Shown here: piece by piece, positions 14,336-22,653 of the stretch
Layout of the letters: the number at the start of each line of letters is the position of its first letter
Numbering within the stretch: position 1 is the stretch's first letter
Assembly (NCBI RefSeq): GCF_029814175.1
Contig: NZ_CP122312.1
Location: 992,001-1,056,000, forward strand
DNA from: Halospeciosus flavus
Lineage (GTDB): Archaea > Halobacteriota > Halobacteria > Halobacteriales > Halobacteriaceae
DNA: 64,000 nt
Reading direction: 5' to 3'
Notes under the pieces: model-generated
Database searches by the model: none
What the model saw: only the letters and a program-made list of their open reading frames with translations
What the model was told of the DNA's origin: nothing
Position numbers and translations under genes: made by a program

Positions 14336-15541
14336 ATGAATTATCTCGACCAGTTGACCACCAACCAGCGAATTGCCGCAGAAACCATCGGTGAAGACGG
14401 GGCTACCGCCGCAGAGGTGGCGGACGCTCTGGGCTACAAGTCCACTTCCGGGGCCTACGACATTATCAGTCGGCTCCGGCAGGCGGGCGTCCGAATCCCC
14501 GAACCCGAGGAAGGGGTCTACCGCATCGAGGGCTACGCCCCGACGGTTGACGACTCCGACGAGACCCCCGGCTCGGTTGATGTTCTGCGGACTCCCACGA
14601 CCACGAAACAGTCGGTGAGCCGGACGGCGACCGACTTCCTCGCGGAACTCGAATACGACCTGAAGAGCCGCCTTCAGCAGTACGCCCCCGCCCGAGCGGA
14701 CGGCGGGCTTCTCGCTGAAGAGGGCCACGAGGACTTGGTGTTCTTCCGCACCGACGACCACTTCGGGCAGACCGAACGCAACGAGTACGGCGAGGAGACC
14801 TTCAACTCCGATATCGCGGAAGACCGCGTATGGCAGTACGTCGAAGAAGGCCTCCGAGAGAAGGAGCGCCGGGAAGCGGCGGGCGTCGAGTTCGACACCG
14901 CCCATCTCCTGCTCGGCGGCGACATAATCACGAACGAGACTATCTACGCGACCCAGCCGCACTCGATTGACCTCCACCTTCGGGGGCAGATTGAGCGGGC
15001 CTCGACGGTCTACACGGAGGTCATCAAGCGGCTGGCCGAAGAGTTCCCGACCGTCCAAGTGGTGACCCAGCACGGGAACCACGGGGAACTCCGCACGGGC
15101 GGACAGACCTCGGCGGCCAACGCCGACGATATCGTTTACTCGATGCTCGACCTCGCCATCCGGCAGTCCGGCATTGACAACGTGACGTTCATCCAGAACG
15201 ACGCGACCTACTTCACGAACTTCGAGATGCGCGGCCATCGGGGCCACATCCGGCACGGCCACGAGAAGGGGTGTCTCGCTCACATCGGCACCTCGTCTCC
15301 GAAGGCCCGCTGGGGTTCGTGGCTTATCGACAATCAGTTCGACGTGGCCTACCGGGGTCACTTCCACGAGATGAAGGTCGAGCCAGTCGCGGGCCGTCCC
15401 GTGATTATGGGCGGGACGCTCCAGAATCAGGGCGATTACACAGAAGGCCTCGGGATTGCGTCATCCCGTCCGGCGGGTATCCTCCACGGCGTCAGCGACG
15501 ACGAGCCGATGGCGTGGATGAAGCCTGTCTATTTCCGGTAA
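14336..15541 (+). CDS. HTH plus metallophosphoesterase (Mre11/SbcD-like nuclease), 401 aa
   Basis: The start is chosen at 14336 because CCGACCCAA (14327-14335) abuts it. Residues 10-60 form a winged-helix (TAAEVADALGYKSTSGAYDIISRLRQAG). The catalytic part has RTDDHFG, LLGGDI, QHGNHGE, IRHGH and YRGHFHE, the ordered metal ligands of calcineurin-like phosphoesterases. Viral members act in DNA repair or end processing. The HTH fusion suggests DNA targeting. No Rad50/SbcC partner is in the window. Confidence 0.8.
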   Translation: MNYLDQLTTNQRIAAETIGEDGATAAEVADALGYKSTSGAYDIISRLRQAGVRIPEPEEGVYRIEGYAPTVDDSDETPGSVDVLRTPTTTKQSVSRTATDFLAELEYDLKSRLQQYAPARADGGLLAEEGHEDLVFFRTDDHFGQTERNEYGEETFNSDIAEDRVWQYVEEGLREKERREAAGVEFDTAHLLLGGDIITNETIYATQPHSIDLHLRGQIERASTVYTEVIKRLAEEFPTVQVVTQHGNHGELRTGGQTSAANADDIVYSMLDLAIRQSGIDNVTFIQNDATYFTNFEMRGHRGHIRHGHEKGCLAHIGTSSPKARWGSWLIDNQFDVAYRGHFHEMKVEPVAGRPVIMGGTLQNQGDYTEGLGIASSRPAGILHGVSDDEPMAWMKPVYFR

Positions 15542-15584
15542 CGTTCCAGAAACCGGACAGACAGGGCGTAGCAGACTATCGGGG

Positions 15585-15616
15585 CATCCGATATGTTAAT
15601 GCTCGCTTACTACCCT
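15585..15616 (+). promoter_or_regulatory. Promoter-like repeat (copy d)
   Basis: ATCCGATATGTTAATG resembles CCGATACRGTTA of copies b and c, and CCCTAATGGATAC follows at the same distance as their GATGG region. It stands upstream of the gene at 15738 with a leader of roughly 120 bases. Confidence 0.35.
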
Positions 15617-15737
15617 AATGGATACTGCCTACTACGGGGACGACGCTCCCTCCTGAAAGCCTGAACTGGCACCACGTCGATAGAGGCGTGGCTGTCTTTC
15701 GCTCTCTCCCAGCGTCACGAGTAACAACCACACCTAA

Positions 15738-16199
15738 ATGTCCGCTCACAAGGAAGGCGTCCGCGCAGACAAGTTCGAGATTACCGGCCTGAAGTCCCGC
15801 CTCGTTTTCGATTATCACACCGCATCTTGGCAATGCGACAAGGAACTGGAAGACCATATGAAGCCCGCACACGACGGGAACGGCGATGTTGCCGTGGTCT
15901 GTCCGATGTGTGACGTAGACGAGTGCGAGTGGGAGATGTACCCCGGCGTGTACGGCCCGAACACGCTTCTGAAAGAGGTCTTCCACTACACGATGGGATG
16001 CCCGGAGTGCGGCTCGGCGGGCTGGTACGACCACCGAGGCGAGGTAATCTGTGAGAACGACGAGTGCGGCGTCGTCATCAGCGGCGAGAAGCCGATGATG
16101 CTCCCAGAAGACCACTTCGACGGGCGTTGCGGCGGTGATGGGGGAACCGGGATTCCCGCCATTATGGAAGCCCAGCCCGCTGAACCCGACGTACAGTAA
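15738..16199 (+). CDS. Zinc-ribbon protein, 153 aa
   Basis: CCACACCTAA, a variant leader element, abuts the ATG. Two Cys clusters are visible: CPMCDVDEC near 55-63 and a CPECGSAGWYDHRGEVICENDEC ribbon near 88-110 that looks like a TFB or rubredoxin-type zinc ribbon. The rest is acidic and mixed. It may bind nucleic acid or modulate transcription; no family assigned. Confidence 0.7.
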   Translation: MSAHKEGVRADKFEITGLKSRLVFDYHTASWQCDKELEDHMKPAHDGNGDVAVVCPMCDVDECEWEMYPGVYGPNTLLKEVFHYTMGCPECGSAGWYDHRGEVICENDECGVVISGEKPMMLPEDHFDGRCGGDGGTGIPAIMEAQPAEPDVQ

Positions 16200-16251
16200 G
16201 ACGACCATATTCGACGGAAATGCGGCGTTTCCTATCTCCTACCAGACCCAA

Positions 16252-16545
16252 ATGAGTCAAGAAGTTGAGCCTCCGGTCTCGGACGACCTGTTCGATACCG
16301 AGACCGAGGCCGACCCCGAAGTTGAACAGATGCTCCAGCAGGCCAAGGCCTTCCACGACCAGATAGACGCGATGAAGTCGTGGAGCCATCAGGCCTTCGC
16401 GGAGGTGACCGCTCGGGCCGCCGTCCTCGAAATGGGCGACGGCGACGAGGAAGACGTTGCGGAACTCCGCGACGTGGCCCGCCACCTGCTGACGGTGGCT
16501 GACCGAATCGAGGGCGGCGACGCGAGCCGCGTGAGGCAACCGTGA
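16252..16545 (+). CDS. Acidic coiled-coil protein, 97 aa
   Basis: Start at 16252 follows CCAGACCCAA (16242-16251) directly. After an acidic 25-residue tail, residues 25-90 are two long helices with heptad-like spacing. The stop overlaps the GTG start of the next gene. First gene of the long coupled cluster up to 17580. Confidence 0.65.
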   Translation: MSQEVEPPVSDDLFDTETEADPEVEQMLQQAKAFHDQIDAMKSWSHQAFAEVTARAAVLEMGDGDEEDVAELRDVARHLLTVADRIEGGDASRVRQP

Positions 16546-16865
16546 GATACCAATGGCAACACGTCAGACCCGACGATGAAGGCGGATTCGATGTTGAAGG
16601 TCGCGTCGTTCACGTTGCTGTTACTTCGTCTGACCCTACTCGGGGTGCGTATCTGCTGGTTGCGACTGAAGACGGGCGAGATATCCCCTCGGAGTTTGCG
16701 GAGGATTCCGAAGGAGTAGACCTCTACGCGGCGGGAAGCCCCGAGCCTGTTGCGACCATCGAGACCCCGACCTGTTCCGGCACGAAGTCGGACGACTCGC
16801 CTTGCACCCGCGAGGTCGAGAACGATGGCGACCGATGCTGGCAACACCCCGTCGAGGATGAATAG
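16542..16865 (+). CDS. Hypothetical protein with C-terminal CCCH-like zinc knuckle, 107 aa
   Basis: GTG start overlapping the previous stop (GTGA). The N-terminal 75 residues are beta-rich. The end reads CSGTKSDDSPCTREV...GDRCWQH, a C-x8-C-x9-C-x2-H cluster that I have seen as a C-terminal module in viral proteins. It is probably a zinc-bound interaction module. Confidence 0.6.
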   Translation: MRYQWQHVRPDDEGGFDVEGRVVHVAVTSSDPTRGAYLLVATEDGRDIPSEFAEDSEGVDLYAAGSPEPVATIETPTCSGTKSDDSPCTREVENDGDRCWQHPVEDE

Positions 16866-16868
16866 CCG

Positions 16869-17048
16869 ATGAACACCCTCGCTGTCGCTTTAGTTGCGGC
16901 CCTCCTGACCGGGCTTGTCCTCGGCGGCCTCTTCGGCCACCTTGGACTCCCCAGCCCGGCACCCGGCACGCTCGCGGGCGTTCTCGCCGTCTCCGGCTCC
17001 GTCTGCGGAATATTCCTCGGCTACCTGCTGACGACTACCTACCTATGA
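16869..17048 (+). CDS. XapX-domain small membrane protein, 59 aa
   Basis: ATG three bases after the preceding stop; its own stop overlaps the next ATG (ATGA). Two hydrophobic helices (residues 4-25 and 37-58) are linked by LPSPAPGTLAGV, the signature loop of XapX proteins. The family is usually a cellular inner-membrane protein of unknown function, so a viral copy is unusual. Family call from the loop and length. Confidence 0.75.
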   Translation: MNTLAVALVAALLTGLVLGGLFGHLGLPSPAPGTLAGVLAVSGSVCGIFLGYLLTTTYL

Positions 17049-17194
17049 ATCCGAACCACCGACTCGCTAACGCACAGCCCGCTCACCAGCCCGGCGAAGA
17101 CGAAGACGCCCCGCACCGGCTCGCTGGGGCGCTCCCCGTTGAAGCGCCGACGGACACGCCCCGCGACGAGCGGGGTGACCCCATCTTCGACTAA
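17045..17194 (+). CDS. Small disordered protein, 49 aa
   Basis: ATGA overlap with the XapX gene and TAATG overlap with the HAD phosphatase. Rich in Pro, Ala, Asp and His, with no hydrophobic core, so probably disordered. Evidence for expression is the two precise overlaps. Confidence 0.5.
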   Translation: MNPNHRLANAQPAHQPGEDEDAPHRLAGALPVEAPTDTPRDERGDPIFD

Positions 17195-17580
17195 TGACCA
17201 TCATCGCGGTAGACTTTGACGAGACCCTGACCCGTGACTCCGGCGACCCCTACAAAGCGGGGGGCGAACAGCCGGACGAGGCGATGGTCGAGTACGTGCG
17301 GCGACTGAAGGAAGACGAACAGTACGATATCGTCGTCTGGACGGCTCGCCCGTGGAAGCACGCGGGCCACATCGCGGGCCTGCTGACGATGTGGGGCGTC
17401 CCCTACAACGGCCTGAAGTGCGAGAAGGGCGGCGCTCACGTCTATCTGGACGACAAGGCGGTGAACCACACCCGAGACGGGTGGGAAGACCGCGTAACGG
17501 CCCTTGCCGACTATGACAACCACGACCCAAGCCAACGAGTCCTCGAAGAGTACGAAGAGCGAGGAGACGTGGAGGCGTGA
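17194..17580 (+). CDS. HAD-superfamily phosphatase, 128 aa
   Basis: Motif I is VDFDETLT (residues 6-13), motif II VVWTARPW near 48, and motif III K...VYLDDKA near 80-90; all three HAD catalytic motifs are present. Phage members include polynucleotide 3'-phosphatases and nucleotidases; which substrate applies here cannot be read from the sequence. Member of the coupled cluster from 16252. Confidence 0.8.
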   Translation: MTIIAVDFDETLTRDSGDPYKAGGEQPDEAMVEYVRRLKEDEQYDIVVWTARPWKHAGHIAGLLTMWGVPYNGLKCEKGGAHVYLDDKAVNHTRDGWEDRVTALADYDNHDPSQRVLEEYEERGDVEA

Positions 17581-17590
17581 ACTCCACCTG

Positions 17591-17899
17591 ATGACCGACG
17601 ACGGCTCGGTGTCCTACCCGGACGTTGCCGACGCCGCCGAGGTCTCCGAAGGCCGCGTCCAACTGGTATTCCTCAACGGGGAGACCGAGATGGTGGACGG
17701 CCAAATCTTCGCTACGTGGGAGAACGACTGGAAGTTGTGGATGGACACCGGACGAGGCATCATCCACGCGGAGCCGGTGTCGGCTCCCATCCTCACGCTC
17801 CCGTACACGAGGAAGAACGACCTCATCAAGTTCGACTACGACGGCTACGAGAACCGAAAGGCCGGGCGCATCAAGCGCCTGAAACGCTACGACCTGTAA
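17591..17899 (+). CDS. Beta-rich hypothetical protein, 102 aa
   Basis: ATG at 17591 lies ten bases after the HAD stop; an ATG at 17513 would add 26 residues overlapping the HAD gene. Repeated short strands (VQLVFLNGETEMVDGQIFATW) suggest a small beta barrel, ending in a basic Lys/Arg tail that could bind nucleic acid. No family recognised. Confidence 0.65.
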   Translation: MTDDGSVSYPDVADAAEVSEGRVQLVFLNGETEMVDGQIFATWENDWKLWMDTGRGIIHAEPVSAPILTLPYTRKNDLIKFDYDGYENRKAGRIKRLKRYDL

Positions 17900-17914
17900 C
17901 CACACCAGACCCAA

Positions 17915-18244
17915 ATGAGTATTCAACACAACCGCAACGTCGAAGAAGCGGGAAACCTCGCGTCCGAAGTCGGTGGCGTCATCGCTGACCGGAACGGCAC
18001 CCACGGCGACCCCATCGAGAACCACGACCACATCGCTGACCTCTGGAACGCCTATCTGGGCGGCGTCCTCGTAAGACCCCTTCGAGGCGACGAGGTGGCC
18101 GATATGATGATTCTGCTGAAACTCAGCCGGAAGCACGTCGGCGGGATGGACACCGACCACTACCGGGACGCCATCGGGTACGCGGCCATCGCGTCCCTCT
18201 ACGTCCCCGAAGACGCCGACAACTCGGCGGAGGCCCGAGAGTGA
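17915..18244 (+). CDS. DUF6378-like phage protein, 109 aa
   Basis: CCAGACCCAA (17905-17914) abuts the ATG. RNGTHGDPIENH, LWNAYLG, DEVADMMILLKLSRK and DHYRDAIGYAAIA match a helical family widespread in phages near nucleotide-metabolism genes (DUF6378, from memory). The conserved Asp/His residues suggest a metal-dependent MazG/HD-like fold, unproven. The stop overlaps the next GTG. Confidence 0.7.
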   Translation: MSIQHNRNVEEAGNLASEVGGVIADRNGTHGDPIENHDHIADLWNAYLGGVLVRPLRGDEVADMMILLKLSRKHVGGMDTDHYRDAIGYAAIASLYVPEDADNSAEARE

Positions 18245-18405
18245 CCTTCTCGCTACCGGACGCCGAGACCGAGTCGGAGACGATTCGGAAGAGCCGGGAA
18301 GCCATCGAGACCTTCGAGCGCGACCGTAAGGAGCGGGAACGCCGACGCCTCGAACTGTCCCGTGAACTGAACGACCCCACGCTGGGGCCGGGGATGTGGC
18401 CGTGA
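18241..18405 (+). CDS. Small charged helical protein, 54 aa
   Basis: GTG start overlaps the previous stop codon (GTGA) and its own stop overlaps the next GTG. Residues 12-43 form one Glu/Arg-rich helix. No family recognised; the overlaps support it. Confidence 0.5.
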   Translation: MTFSLPDAETESETIRKSREAIETFERDRKERERRRLELSRELNDPTLGPGMWP

Positions 18406-18653
18406 GCGACCCCGAGGTTCCCGCCGCTTCCGACGCCGAGATTGACTCGGTGCCGGGCCTGCGGACGGCGCTCGAAATCATCGGTCACGCGAACCAGACA
18501 GCCCACGAGAAGGGCAAGTGCGTCATCGAGTTCGAGAAGACCGAGAGCGGCGCGATGAACATACAGGATATCACCCAGCACGTCGAGGTGCTGGAGGGTG
18601 TCAACGAACTGCTGATGCGGGACGACGAGGAAGAAGATGCCAACTCAGAGTGA
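18402..18653 (+). CDS. Acidic hypothetical protein, 83 aa
   Basis: GTG start at 18402 in a GTGA overlap. Helical, with an acidic tail (DDEEEDANSE). Its end overlaps the start of the Cas4-like nuclease gene by 17 bases, so the genes are probably co-translated. Confidence 0.6.
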   Translation: MSDPEVPAASDAEIDSVPGLRTALEIIGHANQTAHEKGKCVIEFEKTESGAMNIQDITQHVEVLEGVNELLMRDDEEEDANSE

Positions 18654-19605
18654 CCGACTGACGAGCCTGCGTGACAGCACGCCGAAAGGCGAACTCCCGT
18701 ATATCAGCAAGAGTCGGCTGACGAAGTACGTGAAGTGCCCCGAGCAGTTCCGGTATTCCTACGTTCAGGGCCTCAAGGAGCCGGGAACCATCTACACCCG
18801 ACGCGGCACCATCATCCACGAGGTGCTGGAAGACTACTACTACGCCGTCGAGGCCTACGTCGAGGAGACCGGGGAGTTCCCCGAAGACCTCGTCGCCTTC
18901 CTGCCGGAGTGGGACAGGTGGGCCGACTATCTGGAACCGTACATCACGAACTTCCTCAACTTCGAGTACGCCCGGATGGAGGTCTCGCCCGACCCCGAGA
19001 CGTGGCTCCCGGTCGGTATCGAGGCCGAGTCGTGGCTGGAAGACCCCCTCCCCGACCGCGAGGGGCGACAGCCGCCGTGGATGGGGTACGCGGACGCCAT
19101 CTACGACGACCGCTCCGTTCCCGGCGTCGAACCCGCTGGGGGCGTCGTCATAACGGACTTCAAGACGGGGAAGACCCCCAAGAAGCAGTACCGCGACGAG
19201 GGCATCTACCTCGAAGGCGAATACTACGCCGTCCTGTTCGAGCAGGAGTGGGACGTAACCGCCGTTGCCGGGTACTACCCCAAGGGGGACGACCTGATTA
19301 TCAGCCCCCTCAAGGAGTCTCGCCGGGAGTTCATCTACGAGACCATCAGCGAGATGCTGGATATGATGGACGCCGACGAGCCGCATTGGCCCATCAACGA
19401 GACACCGCTCTGCAAGTGGGGGCCGGGCCGGGACGAGCAATGCTCCTACTACGATATCTGCTCGTCTACGTGGGGTGAAGCCCTGAAACACGACGACCAG
19501 TTGAAGGAGATGCTGGACGCCGGGATGACGCCCCACGAGATAGCGCAGGAACTCGGCACGAAGTCGAACTACGTGACCTACGCGATGCGGAAGATGAACC
19601 TGTAA
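18637..19605 (+). CDS. Cas4/RecB-like PD-(D/E)XK nuclease with Fe-S cysteines, 322 aa
   Basis: Cys34 in KCPEQF and Cys259, Cys269 and Cys275 near the C-terminus match the four Fe-S ligands of Cas4/AddB-type nucleases. His61 in GTIIHE, Asp153 in GYADAI, and DFKTGK at 174-179 are the nuclease core, followed by a Q/Y-rich helix (EGEYYAVLF). A C-terminal HTH-like extension (MTPHEIAQELGTKSNYVTYAM) is added. In viruses such enzymes serve as recombination exonucleases; there is no CRISPR array in the window. The gene is followed by TGAAA site 4. Confidence 0.85.
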   Translation: MPTQSDRLTSLRDSTPKGELPYISKSRLTKYVKCPEQFRYSYVQGLKEPGTIYTRRGTIIHEVLEDYYYAVEAYVEETGEFPEDLVAFLPEWDRWADYLEPYITNFLNFEYARMEVSPDPETWLPVGIEAESWLEDPLPDREGRQPPWMGYADAIYDDRSVPGVEPAGGVVITDFKTGKTPKKQYRDEGIYLEGEYYAVLFEQEWDVTAVAGYYPKGDDLIISPLKESRREFIYETISEMLDMMDADEPHWPINETPLCKWGPGRDEQCSYYDICSSTWGEALKHDDQLKEMLDAGMTPHEIAQELGTKSNYVTYAMRKMNL

Positions 19606-19610
19606 CGGCC

Positions 19611-19648
19611 CTTCCTGAGTCTGAAAGATGTATGAAAGCGGCGGGAAG
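19611..19648 (+). promoter_or_regulatory. Inverted repeat enclosing paired TGAAA boxes (site 4)
   Basis: The arms CTTCCTG and CGGGAAG pair with one T-G. TGAAA boxes are 11 bases apart. With its flanks (19606-19655) it is almost identical to 4660-4708, an intergenic duplication across 15 kb. The CCAGACCCAA element follows at 19672-19681. Confidence 0.7.
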
Positions 19649-19680
19649 CGAGGCGTAAACCCAGAGACCAACCAGACCCA

Positions 19681-20136
19681 ATGGCTACGAAACAAACCGA
19701 CGGACTACTTCAGAGAGTTGTAAGAGGCCTTCTCGGACAGGGATTCACCCACGTCGAGAACGTGACCGACCTAATCGAACACCGGGGAACGACCCACGCC
19801 CTGCTGGAATACGGCGGCGAGACCTTCTCCGTTCGAGCGAAGGACTACCGCTATCAGGGTAAGGCGTCCTTCGGTCTCGAACAGGTCGAGGAAGCCGCTG
19901 AGAACGGCTACGTCCTCCTGTCCTACGTGCAGGAGGATAAGTCGCTCCGAGTCTACGACGCGCCGTTCCTGCTGGATACGGGCACCGTCTACGAACAGCC
20001 GAGTCAGAAGTCCGTCTCCCGAGAGTGGATTGAGATGGATGCCGACTACGGCGTGACGCTTGCGGACTACGTGAACGGACGAGCCGAACCCCGGTCGCGG
20101 GCCGGGGACAACGCGACGCTCGGGAAGTTCTACTAA
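19681..20136 (+). CDS. Hypothetical protein, possible nuclease-like fold, 151 aa
   Basis: The leader element overlaps the ATG. The N-terminal half (LLGQGFTHVENV, THALLEYGGETFSVRAKDY) has a strand/helix order like small restriction-endonuclease-fold proteins, but there is no clear PD-(D/E)XK. It sits between the Cas4-like nuclease and the polymerase, so a role in DNA processing is plausible. Confidence 0.6.
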   Translation: MATKQTDGLLQRVVRGLLGQGFTHVENVTDLIEHRGTTHALLEYGGETFSVRAKDYRYQGKASFGLEQVEEAAENGYVLLSYVQEDKSLRVYDAPFLLDTGTVYEQPSQKSVSREWIEMDADYGVTLADYVNGRAEPRSRAGDNATLGKFY

Positions 20137-20154
20137 CCACCTAACCAGACCCAA

Positions 20155-22635
20155 ATGCTCGAAATACTCGTCACCAACACCGCCTGCATCGAGAACAACG
20201 ACGACACCTTCACACTCCGCCTCTACGGGCGTGACGCCGACGAAGAGCGGCACACGGTTACCATCACGGACTTCCGGCCATACTTCTACGTGGAGGCCGC
20301 TGAGGCCCGTGAGCGGAAGAACGAACTCCTCGGGGAGTGCGGGATGCGGGAGTTCGACTTCGACGTTGACTGCACCGGCTTCTTCGGGGAAGAGGTCGCC
20401 CGCGTCTACGTCACCACGCCCGGCGACGTTCGGAGCGCGAAAGAGGAGTTCCACGGTAAGACCTTCGAGGCCGACGTGAACCCCACCCAGCGCGTCCGAA
20501 TCGACCGCGACGTGAAGGCGTGGATTCGCGTTCCCGGCCCGGAGGCCACGCTGGACGAGGTCGAGGCCATCGAGGCTCCCGTCGAGAACGACCCCCGACC
20601 TCGGACGGTCGTGTTCGACATTGAGACCGACGACCGAGGCTCGTTCCCCGAGCCGGGCGAGAAGCGTATCACGTCCATCGTCGCCTACGACTCCTACGAG
20701 GGGGAGTACGTCGGGTTCTTCGATACGGCGGGAAGGCCCGTCGAGACGTGCTTCCCGAACGGGAAGCCCGAGGAACTTGACCGGCTCCACTACTATCCTG
20801 ACGAGCGCGTTATGCTCATCAACTTCGGGGAGTGGGTCGAAGAGCGCGACCCCGACCTCATCACCGCGTGGAACGCCCCTTTCGACGGGCCGTACACCAT
20901 CGAGCGGATGAAGAAGGTCTCGGCGCACCCATCCCGGCTGTCTCCCGAGGGGAACGCCCACGTCACCAAGCGCGGTGACCCGAAGATTCTGGGGCGGACG
21001 GTCTACGACCTGCTCCACGCCTACAAGAAGAACTCGTGGGGCGAACTGCGCTCCTACTCTCTCGACTACGTGGCGGGCGAGGAACTGGGCGCGTCGAAAC
21101 TGACCCACGAGGAAGGGTACTTCGAGATGTGGCGGGACAACCCCGAGAAGTTGATGAACTACAACGCTCGGGACGTTCGCCTTACCGCCGGGATTGACGA
21201 GGAGGCCGGTGTGGTCTCCTTCCGCGACTCCCTGCGGAAGATGGTCGGCGTCGATTTCGAGGACACCCGAGAGAACTTCCAGTTCATCGAGATGATGGTT
21301 CGCCGCAAACTGGACGAGCGCGGCGAGGTCGGCCCGACGAAGACGCGGACGAGCGCGGAAGACTACGAAGGGGGCTTCGTGGTCGAGCCGTACTCGGGGA
21401 AGGCCACCAACGTCGTCGGGATTGACTTGGCGAGCCTCTACCCGGCGACGATGAAGATGCTGAACACGTCGCCCGAGGTGAAACTCGACGCGACGGAGCC
21501 GGAACTCGGGAAGGTCGCGGTCGCCCCGAACGGGCAGGCGTTCTCGCTGGAGCGGGATGGCCTCTTCCGGCAAATCGTGGACGAAGCCCTCGACCTCAAG
21601 ATGACGTACAAGCGCCTCAAGCGGGAGGCGGAACCGGGGTCGGATGAAGAGGAAAAATACGCGGAGATGTATCAAGTGAGTAAGACTATCACCAACTCTA
21701 TCTACGGCGTTTTGGCTTGGGCCAAGTTCTTCCTCTACGACCGCAAGACGGCAGAGGCCATCACCCTCGCCGGGCAGGCGGTTCTCAAGGAGACCGCCCG
21801 CTACGTCAACGAGGAAACTATCGCTGAAGTGATATATGGCGACACGGACAGCAACTATATCAGATTCCCGAGGAATATGCGGCAGGAGTCCTGCCTCGAA
21901 GCCGCACAGGAGATTTGCGACACTCTCAACAACGAGGTCTACCCGGCCCTCGCGGAAACGATGGGCGTACCCGCCGAGGATAACCTCTGGGAGATTGAGA
22001 TTGAGATGTTCGCGCCCCGGTTCTTCCAATGGGGCCGCAAGAAGAAGTACGCCTACGCGGCCTCGTGGAAGGAGGGGATGGACTTCGACCAGTCCCTCGA
22101 CCAGTACGATATCTCCATCAAAGGTAGCGCGGCGAAGCGGAGCGATGCTTCCCGCCTCACTCGGGACACCGAGAAGAAGGTCATCAAGGCCATCCTTCAC
22201 GACAAGGACAACAGCGAGATAGCCAACTACGTCTACACGGCGGGAACCTCTCTCGACCCCGACGACCCCGACTGGGAGAATATCGGTATCCCCGGCGGCA
22301 TCGGTAAGGAGTTCCACGAGTACGACTCCCCGACGGCTCACGTCGAGGCCGCGATGAACAGCAACGAACTCCTCGGAACGGAGTTCTCGAAGGGGTCGAA
22401 GCCGATGCGGTGCTACATTATGCCCACCTACGTTGACGCGCTGGGCGAGAAGATAGACCGCATCGCCTACGAGGACGCCGAGCAGGTCGAGGACACCGGC
22501 CTAACGCCGGACGTAGGCCGTATGACCCAGACGCTCATCATCAACCCGCTCGGCCCCGTCCTCGACGCGGTCGGCATCGACGTTGAAGCCGCCGTGGAAG
22601 GGCAGTTGCAGACCGGCCTCGGCGCGTTCTTCTAA
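20155..22635 (+). CDS. polB: Family B DNA polymerase with 3'-5' exonuclease, 826 aa
   Basis: CCAGACCCAA abuts the ATG. Exonuclease motifs: FDIET (154-158), NAPFD (240-244), YNARD (336-340). Polymerase motifs: DLASLYP (424-430), K510 to NSIYG (514-518), and YGDTDS (561-566). All catalytic Asp residues are present and there is no intein. The C-terminal 200 residues form thumb and tail. It should replicate the viral genome together with the primase and helicase-like proteins; a gene starting 19 bases downstream shares the same style of leader. Confidence 0.95.
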   Translation: MLEILVTNTACIENNDDTFTLRLYGRDADEERHTVTITDFRPYFYVEAAEARERKNELLGECGMREFDFDVDCTGFFGEEVARVYVTTPGDVRSAKEEFHGKTFEADVNPTQRVRIDRDVKAWIRVPGPEATLDEVEAIEAPVENDPRPRTVVFDIETDDRGSFPEPGEKRITSIVAYDSYEGEYVGFFDTAGRPVETCFPNGKPEELDRLHYYPDERVMLINFGEWVEERDPDLITAWNAPFDGPYTIERMKKVSAHPSRLSPEGNAHVTKRGDPKILGRTVYDLLHAYKKNSWGELRSYSLDYVAGEELGASKLTHEEGYFEMWRDNPEKLMNYNARDVRLTAGIDEEAGVVSFRDSLRKMVGVDFEDTRENFQFIEMMVRRKLDERGEVGPTKTRTSAEDYEGGFVVEPYSGKATNVVGIDLASLYPATMKMLNTSPEVKLDATEPELGKVAVAPNGQAFSLERDGLFRQIVDEALDLKMTYKRLKREAEPGSDEEEKYAEMYQVSKTITNSIYGVLAWAKFFLYDRKTAEAITLAGQAVLKETARYVNEETIAEVIYGDTDSNYIRFPRNMRQESCLEAAQEICDTLNNEVYPALAETMGVPAEDNLWEIEIEMFAPRFFQWGRKKKYAYAASWKEGMDFDQSLDQYDISIKGSAAKRSDASRLTRDTEKKVIKAILHDKDNSEIANYVYTAGTSLDPDDPDWENIGIPGGIGKEFHEYDSPTAHVEAAMNSNELLGTEFSKGSKPMRCYIMPTYVDALGEKIDRIAYEDAEQVEDTGLTPDVGRMTQTLIINPLGPVLDAVGIDVEAAVEGQLQTGLGAFF

Positions 22636-22653
22636 CCACCCAACCAGACCCAA

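Noticed and set aside
19771..22341. An 856-residue minus-strand ORF opposite the polymerase gene
   Set aside because: It is the antisense shadow of a gene with complete PolB motifs; long antisense frames are normal in GC-rich DNA with few stops.
20155..22635. Intein in the DNA polymerase
   Set aside because: Motifs A, B and C are spaced normally and no splicing-block residues or LAGLIDADG insertion are visible.
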